Below, one piece after another: positions 1 through 8,906 of a stretch of DNA of 64,000 nt. This DNA is from a virus: positions 32,831 through 96,830 of IMG/VR virus record IMGVR_UViG_3300042987_004038; one strand, given 5' to 3'. The notes under the pieces are model-generated. The model saw only the letters and a list, made by a program, of their open reading frames with translations, was not told the DNA's origin and searched no databases. The stretch's first letter is position 1, and every line of letters begins with the position of its first letter. The translations under genes were made by a program, and so were the position numbers.

Positions 1-1
1 A

Positions 2-526
2 AAGACTTTCTTAACCCTGATGGCTGGATTATCAGGATTGCAAGAAAAGAAATACGATAGAATTGTCATCACAAGATCTCTCCAGACAGTTGGTAAAGAG
101 ATAGGATTTCTACCGGGAGACATTGATGACAAGATGAGCCCGTGGCTTTCTCCTATATTGGATAATTTTAGACAGGCATTCAAAGATGTCACATACTTTG
201 AAGCCATGAGACAGAAAGGACAAATTGAAATATCACCTCTTGCATTTATTAGAGGCAGAACTTTTAATAATACCTTCTTAATAGTTGATGAAGCACAAAA
301 TTCTACTATTCATGAGCTGAAAACTATCATCACGCGAGTAGGAGAAAACTCCAAGATTGTTCTTCTTGGCGATACAGATCAGATCGATACACCGTATCTT
401 GATAGCTTGTCGAATGGATTGACAATTACTATTGAGAAGTTTAAGAAGGAAAGGCTGACAGGTCATATAACTCTTACAAAAGGAGAGAGATCTGCGCTAG
501 CTACCTTGGCATCTCACCTGCTCTAG
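2..526 (+). CDS. phoH: PhoH-like ATPase (5' truncated by window edge)
   Basis: C-terminal part of a PhoH-family P-loop ATPase/RNA-helicase-like protein, common in marine phages as an auxiliary gene of uncertain role. The reading frame is open to the window edge and begins with Lys-Thr-Phe-Leu, the tail of a Walker A motif (GKT), so the ATG at 20 is internal and the true start lies upstream. Family landmarks visible are EIGFLPGD, then SPLAFIRGRTF, the Walker B stretch FLIVDEAQN, ITRVGENSKIVLLGD and DQID. The gene stops at a TAG that overlaps a late-promoter-like motif. Family assignment is firm; biological role in this phage is unknown. Confidence 0.93.
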   Translation, partial: KTFLTLMAGLSGLQEKKYDRIVITRSLQTVGKEIGFLPGDIDDKMSPWLSPILDNFRQAFKDVTYFEAMRQKGQIEISPLAFIRGRTFNNTFLIVDEAQNSTIHELKTIITRVGENSKIVLLGDTDQIDTPYLDSLSNGLTITIEKFKKERLTGHITLTKGERSALATLASHLL

Positions 527-533
527 ATATTTA
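526..533 (+). promoter_or_regulatory. Candidate late promoter (GATATTTA)
   Basis: GATATTTA followed by A lies at the very end of phoH. With T4 late-promoter geometry, transcription would begin about 6 bases downstream, directly on the TAAGGG ribosome binding site of the gene at 551. The same octamer precedes 45195 and 51108. Similarity to the T4 TATAAATA late element is partial, so this is inference. Confidence 0.35.
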
Positions 534-550
534 AGAGTAAGGGTGCAAAA

Positions 551-880
551 TTGGCCACAACAATACTCCAAAAGCGTGATCTTAACAGGTTTACCAAGAT
601 TTATCCTTATGCCAGATTTCAAAAGAGAGAGATAACAATAGTAGGAGAAGATTTCAAAGTTGAAACAGGCATAATCAATTTTTCTAATGAATCTGGTCCA
701 AAGATCTATAGCTTTTCACAGACTTTTTCTACAGCACCAGCCATTTCAGCTATTTCCGTTCAAACAACGGAAAATTCTAACGTAAATGTATTCGCTAGCA
801 CAGTTTCTACGACGTCAGTTACTTTTGAATCCAGCGCACCATTCACTGGACAAGTAACATTTACAGCAATTCAGGCATAA
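551..880 (+). CDS. Small virion-type protein, H-type-lectin-like
   Basis: A 109-residue protein started by TTG, 7 bases after a TAAGGG ribosome binding site; no ATG lies near. Residues 1-40 are basic and charged. Residues about 55-109 form a beta-rich Ser/Thr domain with FSQTFSTAPAISAISV followed by a VNVFAST..TTSVTFES pattern. That layout (F..xF...P.V...., then v.v...tttgf.l) resembles H-type lectin or discoidin-like sandwich domains, and the next gene repeats it. It precedes two fibre-like genes, so a role in the fibre or adhesion structure is likely. The lectin assignment is by pattern only. Confidence 0.6.
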   Translation: MATTILQKRDLNRFTKIYPYARFQKREITIVGEDFKVETGIINFSNESGPKIYSFSQTFSTAPAISAISVQTTENSNVNVFASTVSTTSVTFESSAPFTGQVTFTAIQA

Positions 881-881
881 A

Positions 882-1112
882 ATGATACAGATAGACACAA
901 CTGAGGTTAATTTTTCCAATCAGGAATTTTTAAACCTGAATTTTTCTCAACCATTTATGTCAATTCCTGCTATCTCTGCCATTCCAGTAACAGGAGCAGG
1001 ATCTCCTTGCAACGTTGAGATATTTGTAAGTAACCTAACAACAACCGGATGCACACTTAATTCTTCATCTCGTTTTACGGGAAAAGTAAGAGTTGTTGCG
1101 GTGAGAGGATAA
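882..1112 (+). CDS. Small paralogue of the preceding lectin-like protein
   Basis: A 76-residue protein starting one base after the stop of the upstream gene. It aligns along its length with residues 55-109 of that gene: FSQPFMSIPAISAIPV against FSQTFSTAPAISAISV, then VEIFVSNLTTTGCTL against VNVFASTVSTTSVTF, then a closing FTGKVRVVAVRG against FTGQVTFTAIQA. It therefore represents a tandem duplication of the lectin-like domain without the basic N-terminal part. A small trimeric or capping virion component is plausible from its place before fibre genes, but no function can be assigned. Confidence 0.6.
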   Translation: MIQIDTTEVNFSNQEFLNLNFSQPFMSIPAISAIPVTGAGSPCNVEIFVSNLTTTGCTLNSSSRFTGKVRVVAVRG

Positions 1113-1116
1113 AAAG

Positions 1117-3060
1117 ATGGCAAGAGATTTTCTCGCTTCCCAGATTAGAACAAATCAGATAATAGCATCAAGAAGCTTTTCTTCTCAGCCATCTCTTTTT
1201 GTTATATCTGCTTCAAACGCAAACGGTCTAGGTGCAATAACTCCCACTATGGGAGCAGGATCAGACACATTTTTATTTGTATCGGGAAGTAGATCATCTG
1301 ATGCTTTAGTTGTGCTAGGTGGAAGTGTAAAGATCAGCGGATCTTTAACTGTATTTGACAATGTGACCCTTGGACAGAGTGCAGTTGATGTTATTGATTT
1401 TGAAGGAAGAATAGGATCAAATGTTGTTCCTTCTTCGAATAAATCCTACATCCTTGGAAATCCGTCATTTCAGTGGCTTGAAACACATTCAAGCACGGGA
1501 TCATTTGAGCATCTATCTGTTTCACAAAGAGGCATCTTTCCGTCTCAGCTATCTGGATCAATACAGCGAACATCCGCAGGAATATCATACCTTGTTGCAG
1601 GAACTGGTGTTACAATAGCATCAGCTTCTAACGGGCAGATAACAATCAGTTCAGCTGGTGGCGCTGGAACTCCTGGAGGATCTAATACACAAGTTCAATT
1701 CAACGACAGTGGAGCCTTTGGAGGAGATGACGGATTAGTCTATGACAAGTCAACAAAAACTCTCATAGTTGGAAACTTACTTGTCACAGGATCAGTTACT
1801 GCAATTACTACATCAAATCTAACAGTTTCTGATCCTATCATCTACCTTGCATCTGGGTCTTCTGGGCCAAACGTAAAGTCTGTGATTGCCTTTGCATCAG
1901 GATCTCAGGACATAAATAAGTCTTTGATATTTGGATCAATTGGCGCAAATGATATATTTGCATTTGCAAGACAAGATGTTCAAGGAGGTACAATATCGCA
2001 GTCTTCCTTGTCGTTTACTGATCTTGCGCCAATAAGAGCTAGCAAACTGGAAATAGGAGGACCTGGTGCTGCATTAACTTCATCTGATGCATCCAGCGTC
2101 CTTTTGTTCTCAGATGCAGCTGGATCTATCAAGATTGTTCCAGGATCAATTGGATTAAGTTTAGGAAATAGCCTATCTTCAGTTGCAATCTCAGGATCAA
2201 ATGTTAGATTTGGAAGTGATTCAAGTGAGTTTGGAGGTGAAATACCTCCAATTCCTGGAAATGACGTCTATCTTTTTGTGTCAGGATCGGGATCATCAAA
2301 AAGAGCTCTATTTGGAGGTGACGCAGTCACTTCAGGATCTTTCATAGTAAAAGCATCTGGCGGATCAACAGCAGTAATTGCTAATCCTCTAGGAGTTTTG
2401 AGCGCATCATCGAACATTCAAGGCGGGGGAAATCTTCTGATTGCAGGAAATGCAACTGCTAGAGGGGGTCTTCTAACGCTTTCAAACACAGCAGGCGATG
2501 CTGCAATAAATCAGGATGGCTCTGGAAATTTCACAATAAGGAACCTCGTTAGCGGTGGTCAATTTTTGGCCAGCGTAAGAACGTCAGGTGGTGTAACATC
2601 GAATTTTCTTGATGTAAGACCCAACGGATCGCTAACGGGCTCTGTTATATCAATTTTTCCGTCATCTATCTACGCAGGAGCATCAAATCCATTCTTTTCG
2701 ACAGACACTACCTTCTTCGTTGCAGGCAAGAGAGGAGCAAAAGATGGAATTAATAGAGGCACCGCGGTATTTGGCGGAGATGCTGTCATATCAGGTTCAG
2801 CCTATATTGGGTCTGATGGGACAGATAAACTTGTCATTCTTGCCAACATAGGATCAGATATAATACCTGATTCTAATGTCACCAGAAATCTAGGTTCACC
2901 TGTGAGAAGATTCGCGAATGTCTATACAGGAGACCTTCATCTGAAGAATGATAGGGGTGATTACACGCTCATTGAAGAAGAAGAATGTCTAACAATCAGA
3001 TTCAACAAGACAGGAAAAAGATACAAGTTTGTTCTCGAACCTGCCCCAGAATTTGACTAA
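1117..3060 (+). CDS. Fibre-like virion protein 1
   Basis: A 647-residue Gly/Ser/Ala-rich protein of repetitive beta character, with an AGAGGAT ribosome binding site. A unit of the type FLFVSGS...ALFGGDAV.SGS recurs at about residues 50, 385 and 530, typical of trimeric fibre stalks. Near residue 230 there is a TSNLTVSDPIIYLASG segment, also found in the next gene. The C-terminal 45 residues (VYTGDLHLKNDRGDYTLIEE through GKRYKFVLE) are nearly identical in the neighbour and look like a conserved capping or trimerisation module. I infer a tail or head fibre; which one cannot be told from sequence. Confidence 0.72.
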   Translation: MARDFLASQIRTNQIIASRSFSSQPSLFVISASNANGLGAITPTMGAGSDTFLFVSGSRSSDALVVLGGSVKISGSLTVFDNVTLGQSAVDVIDFEGRIGSNVVPSSNKSYILGNPSFQWLETHSSTGSFEHLSVSQRGIFPSQLSGSIQRTSAGISYLVAGTGVTIASASNGQITISSAGGAGTPGGSNTQVQFNDSGAFGGDDGLVYDKSTKTLIVGNLLVTGSVTAITTSNLTVSDPIIYLASGSSGPNVKSVIAFASGSQDINKSLIFGSIGANDIFAFARQDVQGGTISQSSLSFTDLAPIRASKLEIGGPGAALTSSDASSVLLFSDAAGSIKIVPGSIGLSLGNSLSSVAISGSNVRFGSDSSEFGGEIPPIPGNDVYLFVSGSGSSKRALFGGDAVTSGSFIVKASGGSTAVIANPLGVLSASSNIQGGGNLLIAGNATARGGLLTLSNTAGDAAINQDGSGNFTIRNLVSGGQFLASVRTSGGVTSNFLDVRPNGSLTGSVISIFPSSIYAGASNPFFSTDTTFFVAGKRGAKDGINRGTAVFGGDAVISGSAYIGSDGTDKLVILANIGSDIIPDSNVTRNLGSPVRRFANVYTGDLHLKNDRGDYTLIEEEECLTIRFNKTGKRYKFVLEPAPEFD

Positions 3061-3117
3061 AAAACAACGGGCACAGCATATTAACAAGAGCACGATAGAT
3101 ATTCGAAAGAGGTAAAA

Positions 3118-5346
3118 ATGGCTTTAGTTGGAAATATTTCAGGATCAGGTGGAGTTAGTAACACAATCGGCATAACGGGATCTTTGATTATTGCCAATCC
3201 CGGAACTGCAGTATTTCCTACATTTCCAGGGTCAGACGTAGCCCTATTTGTTTCGGGAAACATTGCATCAAAGCCTGCAACATCGCCCGATCTTTCTGTT
3301 AGAGGAACGACAGTCTTCGGAGGCGATGTTGTAATTAGTGGTACGCTCTTTGGTGGCTCACCACTTTACATTGGTTCATTCCTATCAGCATCTCAGGGTG
3401 CAGAGATTGGTGGAACTGTTACATTTACAGGCACTACAGCTCCAAAATTCAATAATGGTCTATCTGGATCACTAACGAATCTTACTGATGGTACGAGCTA
3501 CCTCATAGCCGGATCAAACATTACCATTGCTACCGGCACAAACGGTGCAGTTACTATTAGCTCCACTGCAGCAGGAGGAGGATCAAACTTCTTCCTTGAT
3601 ACTGCAGGCGCTGGAAAGATCTACACGACAGCTAGCTCTGTTACTTTTCCTTTCGGAGAATTATTAGTTGATGAAGCAGCAGATAAAGGAACAGATGTTG
3701 TCTTCTATGTTTCCGGATCTGCATCTGGCACTGCTACCGCTCTATTTTCTGGAAATATTGTCACATCTGGATCAGTTAAGATTGCAGGAAATATAACAGG
3801 TGACAATACAGGACCAAGAACAATATTTGGAGATGTTGTTGGAATAACAATTGGAGGGGCTTCCAGCACAATTACTTCTCCAGGAAACTTAACAGTCAAT
3901 GGAAATTTGACCGTTAATGGAACAACAACCACAATAGACACAACTAACCTTCTTGTTAAAGATCCAGTTATCCTCATGGCCTCGGGCGCAGCGGGTCCCA
4001 ATAGAAACGGAGGAATAGCAATCTTTTCTGGATCTTCGGATGCAACTGCTCCGGGCGCTAGGACAGAGCTTGTATTTGGTCGAGTTGCGAACGATACATG
4101 GGGCGCCGGAAAGTTCAATACAGATAATGGAACATCGACAGATCTTACAGGTATGACGTTGCTTCCTGTAAGGGCTTCAAAGTTTGAAGTTGGAAGCACA
4201 AATGCTTATATTACATCTTCAAACGGCAGCGCAGTTTTAATAAATGCTGCGTCATCAAATACCATAGGCTTCAGCTTCGGTGGAATCGGATTTGCAGAGA
4301 TTCTTGAATCCGGTGTTGATGCAAAATTTGGATCAACGGGGACAAAAAATCTTGTTCTAAGTGGTACCAGCATCTCAATGGTCGCAGGTGCAAACGGAAC
4401 AACGTTCCAGAGAGACACAAGTGTTATTGGAGCTATAACGGGAGTTACCGCTACAAGCATGACTCTTGCTGCACGTTCAGGTGCAACAGCAACCTCTCTT
4501 GTTCTATCTGGATCTGGATTGACGCTGGGCGCAAACTCTACAGTTGTAGACTTCCAGTTTGGAACAGGCGCAGGATCTCTAAGGGGTGTGGCATCTAGTG
4601 CCAACGGATTTACTCTTGGATCACAGGCTGGAGTAAATCTAAATCTCAGCGGATCCAATAACCTCTTGATGCGTCACGGTGCAACAGGGGTTGGATTTCA
4701 GCAGCATTCTCTGCCATACCTAACGATAAATTCAGGATCAATTACTCTTTCTACAAATACTGCACTTATAACGGCAGATGCTGGAAAGGCTCTCTTGGTT
4801 GGCGGATCTCTGACTACGGTTGTTAGCGGTTCTGACATATTCCTAGATTCTTCAGCAAATGGTGTAACACTCAGGAAAGATTCAGCATCTTTTGCACAAA
4901 TCTCTTCTCCAGCTGCAAACACATTCACAATTGCACCTGCCGCTACATTCACAACAGCAAATATTGTTAACACTGTTGCAACTACAGTGAATTTTGCAGG
5001 ATTTGCATCAACATTGCTGAACATGGGAAATACAGCCGGAAGTACAGTAATTTCAGGATCTGTAACAATGCCGGGATCTCTATCAGTTCAGGGCGCCGTG
5101 ACGCTGGGAGATGGTGTTGGTGATAATATCACGTTTACAGGTCGTGCAGCATCAAGCCTGGTTCCAAATGCAAATAACTCATTCGATCTTGGTCAGCCAG
5201 ATCTTAGGTGGCGAAACATGTACACCGGTGACTTGCATCTCAAAAACGAGCGAGGAGACTGGACAATTATAGAGGAAAGAGATTTCCTTACAATTACAAA
5301 CAATCACACAGGAAGAAGATACAAGTTTGTAATGCAAGAGATCTAA
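3118..5346 (+). CDS. Fibre-like virion protein 2 (paralogue of the preceding gene)
   Basis: A 742-residue Gly/Ser/Thr-rich repetitive protein with a strong AAAGAGGT ribosome binding site. It shares with the upstream fibre gene the repeated DVALFVSGN..TVFGGDVVISG unit, a TTNLLVKDPVILMASG segment near residue 280, an LPVRASKFEVG segment, and the C-terminal MYTGDLHLKNERGDW...GRRYKFVMQEI module. The middle part differs and is longer. The pair reads as an ancient duplication followed by mosaic divergence, as expected for adhesion proteins under changing receptor selection. It is the last gene before a strong terminator. Confidence 0.72.
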   Translation: MALVGNISGSGGVSNTIGITGSLIIANPGTAVFPTFPGSDVALFVSGNIASKPATSPDLSVRGTTVFGGDVVISGTLFGGSPLYIGSFLSASQGAEIGGTVTFTGTTAPKFNNGLSGSLTNLTDGTSYLIAGSNITIATGTNGAVTISSTAAGGGSNFFLDTAGAGKIYTTASSVTFPFGELLVDEAADKGTDVVFYVSGSASGTATALFSGNIVTSGSVKIAGNITGDNTGPRTIFGDVVGITIGGASSTITSPGNLTVNGNLTVNGTTTTIDTTNLLVKDPVILMASGAAGPNRNGGIAIFSGSSDATAPGARTELVFGRVANDTWGAGKFNTDNGTSTDLTGMTLLPVRASKFEVGSTNAYITSSNGSAVLINAASSNTIGFSFGGIGFAEILESGVDAKFGSTGTKNLVLSGTSISMVAGANGTTFQRDTSVIGAITGVTATSMTLAARSGATATSLVLSGSGLTLGANSTVVDFQFGTGAGSLRGVASSANGFTLGSQAGVNLNLSGSNNLLMRHGATGVGFQQHSLPYLTINSGSITLSTNTALITADAGKALLVGGSLTTVVSGSDIFLDSSANGVTLRKDSASFAQISSPAANTFTIAPAATFTTANIVNTVATTVNFAGFASTLLNMGNTAGSTVISGSVTMPGSLSVQGAVTLGDGVGDNITFTGRAASSLVPNANNSFDLGQPDLRWRNMYTGDLHLKNERGDWTIIEERDFLTITNNHTGRRYKFVMQEI

Positions 5347-5363
5347 GACAAGATAGATTATAG

Positions 5364-5395
5364 AAAATCCCAGGCCTTTTGGGCCTGGGATTTTT
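5364..5395 (+). terminator. Rho-independent terminator after the fibre genes
   Basis: Perfect inverted repeat ATCCCAGGCC / GGCCTGGGAT at 5367-5376 and 5382-5391 with loop TTTTG, extended by an AAA/TTT pair and followed by a T run. It lies 18 bases after the stop of the second fibre gene and separates the fibre module from the glycan block. It is the clearest intrinsic terminator I found in the window. Confidence 0.93.
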
Positions 5396-5433
5396 GTTTA
5401 AACATTATGAATTGTTTGACTACTATTTGATTT

Positions 5434-7272
5434 ATGAATGATAAGATAATTTTTGTAGCTGATCTTTTTTCTGAAGACTACGCAGGTGGCGCTGAGTTAA
5501 CGACAGAAGCGCTAATAAGCAAGAACCCAATTAACACAGTTAAGATTCTTTCTAGAAACTTGAACATGCAAATCATGCAGCAATACGCAGATTGCGTGTG
5601 GGTCTTTGGAAATTTTGCATCCCTTGACTTCAATTTAATACCTGCAATTGCAACAAATCTTAGATACGTCATTCTCGAGTATGACTACAAGTTTTGTAAA
5701 TACAGATCAGTTGAAAAGCACTTAATAGAGACAGGGAGTCAGTGTGATTGTCACGATAGGGAAATAGGAAAACTAGTATCCGCTTTTTATTATGCGTCAG
5801 ATCACATCTTTTGGATGTCTTTAGAACAGAGAAGCCGATATCTTGAAAGATTTCCATTTTTATCCGATAAAAAGACTACTGTCCTAAGCTCAGTCTTCAG
5901 CGATAACTTCTTTGAAAAAATTTCATCAATAAATTCTGACAAAAGGAAGAGAGATGGATGGATTGTTCTTGGTTCAAAATCTTGGATCAAGGGAGCAGAT
6001 GATGCAGAATCCTGGTGCAAGGAGAATGGAAAAAAATATGAGATAGTATGGGATATTCCCTATGAAAAAATGCTTGATAAGTTTTCCATTGCAGAAGGAT
6101 TTGTCTATCTCCCGAAAGGAGGAGATACTTGCCCAAGGATGGTAATAGAGGCAAAGCTTCTTGGCTGCAGTATTGTCACAAACAGCAATGTCCAGCATGC
6201 AACTGAGGAATGGTTCCAGTCAGCGCCAGATGACATCTGTTCCTATCTAAAGGGAAGACCTGATGTGTTCTGGGGCGAGGTAATTCGAATCAATCAGAAC
6301 CAACCCAGCATATCAGGATACACTACGACGCTTGACTGCATTAAGCACAGGTATCCCTTTGAAGAATCAATCAGATCCATGATAGGATTTTGTGACGAAG
6401 TCGTTATTGTCGACGGAGGGTCAACTGATGGAACCTGGGAAGTTCTTCAGAATTGGGCACAAAATGAGAAGAAGCTTAAAATAGTGCAAAACAAGAGAGA
6501 CTGGTCTCACAAGAGATTCGCTGTCTTCGATGGAGACCAGAAGGCTGTTGCAAGAAGCTATTGCACCGGTGATTTTTGCTGGCAAATGGATGCTGATGAA
6601 GTCCTGCCAGCAGCTGATTGGGAAAAGGTAAGAAATATTTGTAAAAATTTCCCAAAGAATACAAATCTGATATGTCTGCCAGTTGTTGAATACTGGGGAT
6701 CAAAAGAAAAAGTTAGAATGGATATTACACCCTGGAAGTGGCGGCTTAGTAGAAATCTTCCTCACATCACGCACGGCATTCCTGCAAGTCTTCGCAGGGT
6801 TGATGAAAATGGAGATACATTCGCGCAACAAGGAACTGATGGATGTGATTACATCAATTCGAAGACCGGAGAACATATCTCAGCTGCAAACTTCTATACA
6901 GAGGAGGCGCATCGTGCCAGAATTGCAGCGCTAAACGGTCATGTCGAGGCACGACATGCATTCCAGGAATGGTTTAAGAACGCAATCAGTGTTCTCCCAT
7001 CTCCCAGGCATTTCTCATGGTTTGATATTGAGAGAAAAATTAGGACTTATAGGGATTACTGGCAAAAACACTGGGAAAGCTTGTACGATATTAAGCAAGA
7101 AGATACACCTGAAAACAACATGTTCTTTGATAAGTCTTGGAAAGACGTGTCTGATGATGAAATCACTAATTTATCAAGTAGGCTTTCTAGAGAAATGGGA
7201 GGGTGGATATTTCACAGAAAGATTGACTGGAATCAAAAGACACCCTATATGACAATATCTGAAAATGAATAA
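5434..7272 (+). CDS. Two-domain glycosyltransferase (GT4-like plus GT2-like)
   Basis: A 612-residue protein. Residues 1-285 resemble a GT-B/GT4 fold; the part near 200-260 has the donor-site pattern VYLPKGGDTCPRMVIEAKLLGCSIVTN. Residues about 295-560 form a GT2 (GT-A) domain with DEVVIVDGGSTDGT near 320 and a metal-binding DADE in WQMDADEVL near 385, preceded by the usual GTLV-type lead (SGYTTTLDCIKHRYP). Two transferases in one chain suggest consecutive sugar additions to one acceptor. First gene of the glycan block, after the terminator; it overlaps the next gene by 8 bases. Donor and acceptor are unknown. Confidence 0.82.
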   Translation: MNDKIIFVADLFSEDYAGGAELTTEALISKNPINTVKILSRNLNMQIMQQYADCVWVFGNFASLDFNLIPAIATNLRYVILEYDYKFCKYRSVEKHLIETGSQCDCHDREIGKLVSAFYYASDHIFWMSLEQRSRYLERFPFLSDKKTTVLSSVFSDNFFEKISSINSDKRKRDGWIVLGSKSWIKGADDAESWCKENGKKYEIVWDIPYEKMLDKFSIAEGFVYLPKGGDTCPRMVIEAKLLGCSIVTNSNVQHATEEWFQSAPDDICSYLKGRPDVFWGEVIRINQNQPSISGYTTTLDCIKHRYPFEESIRSMIGFCDEVVIVDGGSTDGTWEVLQNWAQNEKKLKIVQNKRDWSHKRFAVFDGDQKAVARSYCTGDFCWQMDADEVLPAADWEKVRNICKNFPKNTNLICLPVVEYWGSKEKVRMDITPWKWRLSRNLPHITHGIPASLRRVDENGDTFAQQGTDGCDYINSKTGEHISAANFYTEEAHRARIAALNGHVEARHAFQEWFKNAISVLPSPRHFSWFDIERKIRTYRDYWQKHWESLYDIKQEDTPENNMFFDKSWKDVSDDEITNLSSRLSREMGGWIFHRKIDWNQKTPYMTISENE

Positions 7273-8005
7273 GTTTCATTTTATTGTTCCTGCTTTTAAT
7301 TGCAGAAAAGAAATTGAGAGTACCCTCTGGTCAATTGTTGGTCAGACTTATAAAAATTGGACTGCAACAATAATTGATGATTTGTCAACAGACGGAACTG
7401 GAGAGTTTTGCGAAGACTTCTTTAGAAAAATTGGGATGTCTAATAAAGCTAGAGTCATCTATCGGACTGAAAAATTTGGAGAGACTAAAAACACTGTCGA
7501 CGTCTGTTCGACATTAGATGAAGATGAGATAGTCGTTAGACTAGATGCAGGAGACTGGATTACAGATCTTGGTTGCCTCCAGATATTGGATTCAGTTTAC
7601 GCATCTCATGATCCCGCTGTTTTGTGGACAGCGCACAGATGGGCATGGACAAACCAAAATATTTCTGGACCAATTGACCCAAACATTTCAGTGTATGACC
7701 AGCCCTGGAGAAGTAGTCACCTAAAAACATTTAGGGTTAGAGATTTCAAGGGTCTTGGCATAAAAAACTTCCTAGACGAAGAAGGAAACTATATTGTTAT
7801 AGCTTGTGATCAAGCTGTATTCTTGCCAATGATGGAAAGGGCCAGAAGGAAGGGTCGCCCTCTTGTATTTCTTCCTATGGTCATGTATCATTACTCAATA
7901 GATCTCCATAAGCCTGATCTTTTTACTTGCGACAGATCATTAAGGCAAAAGCAGAGCGCTGAATGGATAAGATCTCGAGGCTTTATAGATGAGAATACTA
8001 TTTGA
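7265..8005 (+). CDS. Family 2 glycosyltransferase
   Basis: A 246-residue GT2 enzyme (GT-A fold). The N-terminus FHFIVPAFNCRKEIESTLWS and then TATIIDDLSTDGTGE give the nucleotide-binding start, and VVRLDAGDWI near residue 90 holds the Asp-x-x-Asp style metal site. It is short for GT2 and has no membrane segment, so a soluble single-sugar transferase is likely. The start overlaps the upstream stop by 8 bases and its end overlaps the next start by 17 bases, consistent with coupled translation. Confidence 0.82.
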   Translation: MNKFHFIVPAFNCRKEIESTLWSIVGQTYKNWTATIIDDLSTDGTGEFCEDFFRKIGMSNKARVIYRTEKFGETKNTVDVCSTLDEDEIVVRLDAGDWITDLGCLQILDSVYASHDPAVLWTAHRWAWTNQNISGPIDPNISVYDQPWRSSHLKTFRVRDFKGLGIKNFLDEEGNYIVIACDQAVFLPMMERARRKGRPLVFLPMVMYHYSIDLHKPDLFTCDRSLRQKQSAEWIRSRGFIDENTI

Positions 8006-8906
8006 AAATGTTGACTTCAATTCAAGGACCGGACCAAATGGATTCGGGCTAAAGCTAGCAAAGAATTTGATCAAAGCTGGAAACGAGATTGTATCGAACA
8101 ATCCTGATGTTTGTTTGTCGTTTATTCAAAGCACTAATTCATTTTTTCCTACTGTTCTTAGGCTTGATGGAATTTACTTCAATTCAGATCAAGATTGGCA
8201 GAAAATGAATGAATTAATCAAGTGTAGCTATCAAAAATCTGAGTCAGTTATTATCCAGAGCCATTTTGACAAAGATTTAGTGTTTAAATTTTTTGGACAA
8301 AGAGAAAATGTTTTTGTAATACCTAACGGGACAGATATCGGAGAAATATCAAAAATTAATCCCGCGATTGATCCAAATAGATTTCCGCGTGAGAAAGTCT
8401 GGATGTGTGCATCTTCGTGGAGACCTCACAAAAGGCTTGATGAAAATATAAGACTTTTCCAGGAGAGAGCAGATAGTGATAGTGTTCTTCTCATTGCAGG
8501 TTCTAACATTGAGAGAAACATCTTTCGAAAAGAAAGAATAGACCAGAGAATCAGGATCTTGGGAGATCTAAGCTGGGAACAAATGATTTCATGCATGAAA
8601 TCGTCAGGAAATTTTTTACACCTTGCATGGCTTGATCATTGTCCGAATGTTGTAATTGACGCAAAAGCAGCAGGATGCAAAGTTCACGTCTCAAATTCTG
8701 GAGGAACTCCAGAGATTATTGATGAAGAAGATTTTCTATATGAAGATTCATATTTTGATTTTTCCCCGGTCAGTCTTTATTCTCCCCCTGAATTGAATTT
8801 TGTTGAAATGAAAATAAACAAAATCAAAAAATTTGATTTTGACATTTCTTCTTCTGCATCAAAGTACTATAGTGTAATGAAGGATTGTTATGAAAAAAAC
8901 CTCTGA
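7989..8906 (+). CDS. GT4-like glycosyltransferase
   Basis: A 305-residue GT-B protein. Visible GT4 features are VFVIPNGTDIGEI (end of the first Rossmann lobe), SSWRPHKRLDENIRLF, LLIAGSNIE, IRILGDLSWEQM and the acceptor/donor segment HLAWLDHCPNVVIDAKAAGCKVHVSNSGGTPEII, in which the usual E-x7-E is replaced by H..D. The N-terminal lobe is shorter than in typical GT4 enzymes (about 370-400 residues). It overlaps both neighbours. Sugar specificity cannot be deduced. Confidence 0.8.
   Translation: MRILFENVDFNSRTGPNGFGLKLAKNLIKAGNEIVSNNPDVCLSFIQSTNSFFPTVLRLDGIYFNSDQDWQKMNELIKCSYQKSESVIIQSHFDKDLVFKFFGQRENVFVIPNGTDIGEISKINPAIDPNRFPREKVWMCASSWRPHKRLDENIRLFQERADSDSVLLIAGSNIERNIFRKERIDQRIRILGDLSWEQMISCMKSSGNFLHLAWLDHCPNVVIDAKAAGCKVHVSNSGGTPEIIDEEDFLYEDSYFDFSPVSLYSPPELNFVEMKINKIKKFDFDISSSASKYYSVMKDCYEKNL

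Noticed and set aside
20-22. ATG as the start of the PhoH gene
   Set aside because: The frame is open upstream to the window edge and encodes the end of a Walker A motif, so the gene is truncated rather than starting here.
3705-5024. Three long minus-strand reading frames opposite the second fibre gene
   Set aside because: They mirror the Gly/Ser/Thr codon bias of the fibre gene, have no plausible ribosome binding sites and give Pro/Val/Ala-rich proteins of no recognisable type.
1117-5346. Repeat array or CRISPR-like DNA in the fibre genes
   Set aside because: The repeated GGATC-type strings are Gly-Ser codons in continuous reading frames with variable spacing.
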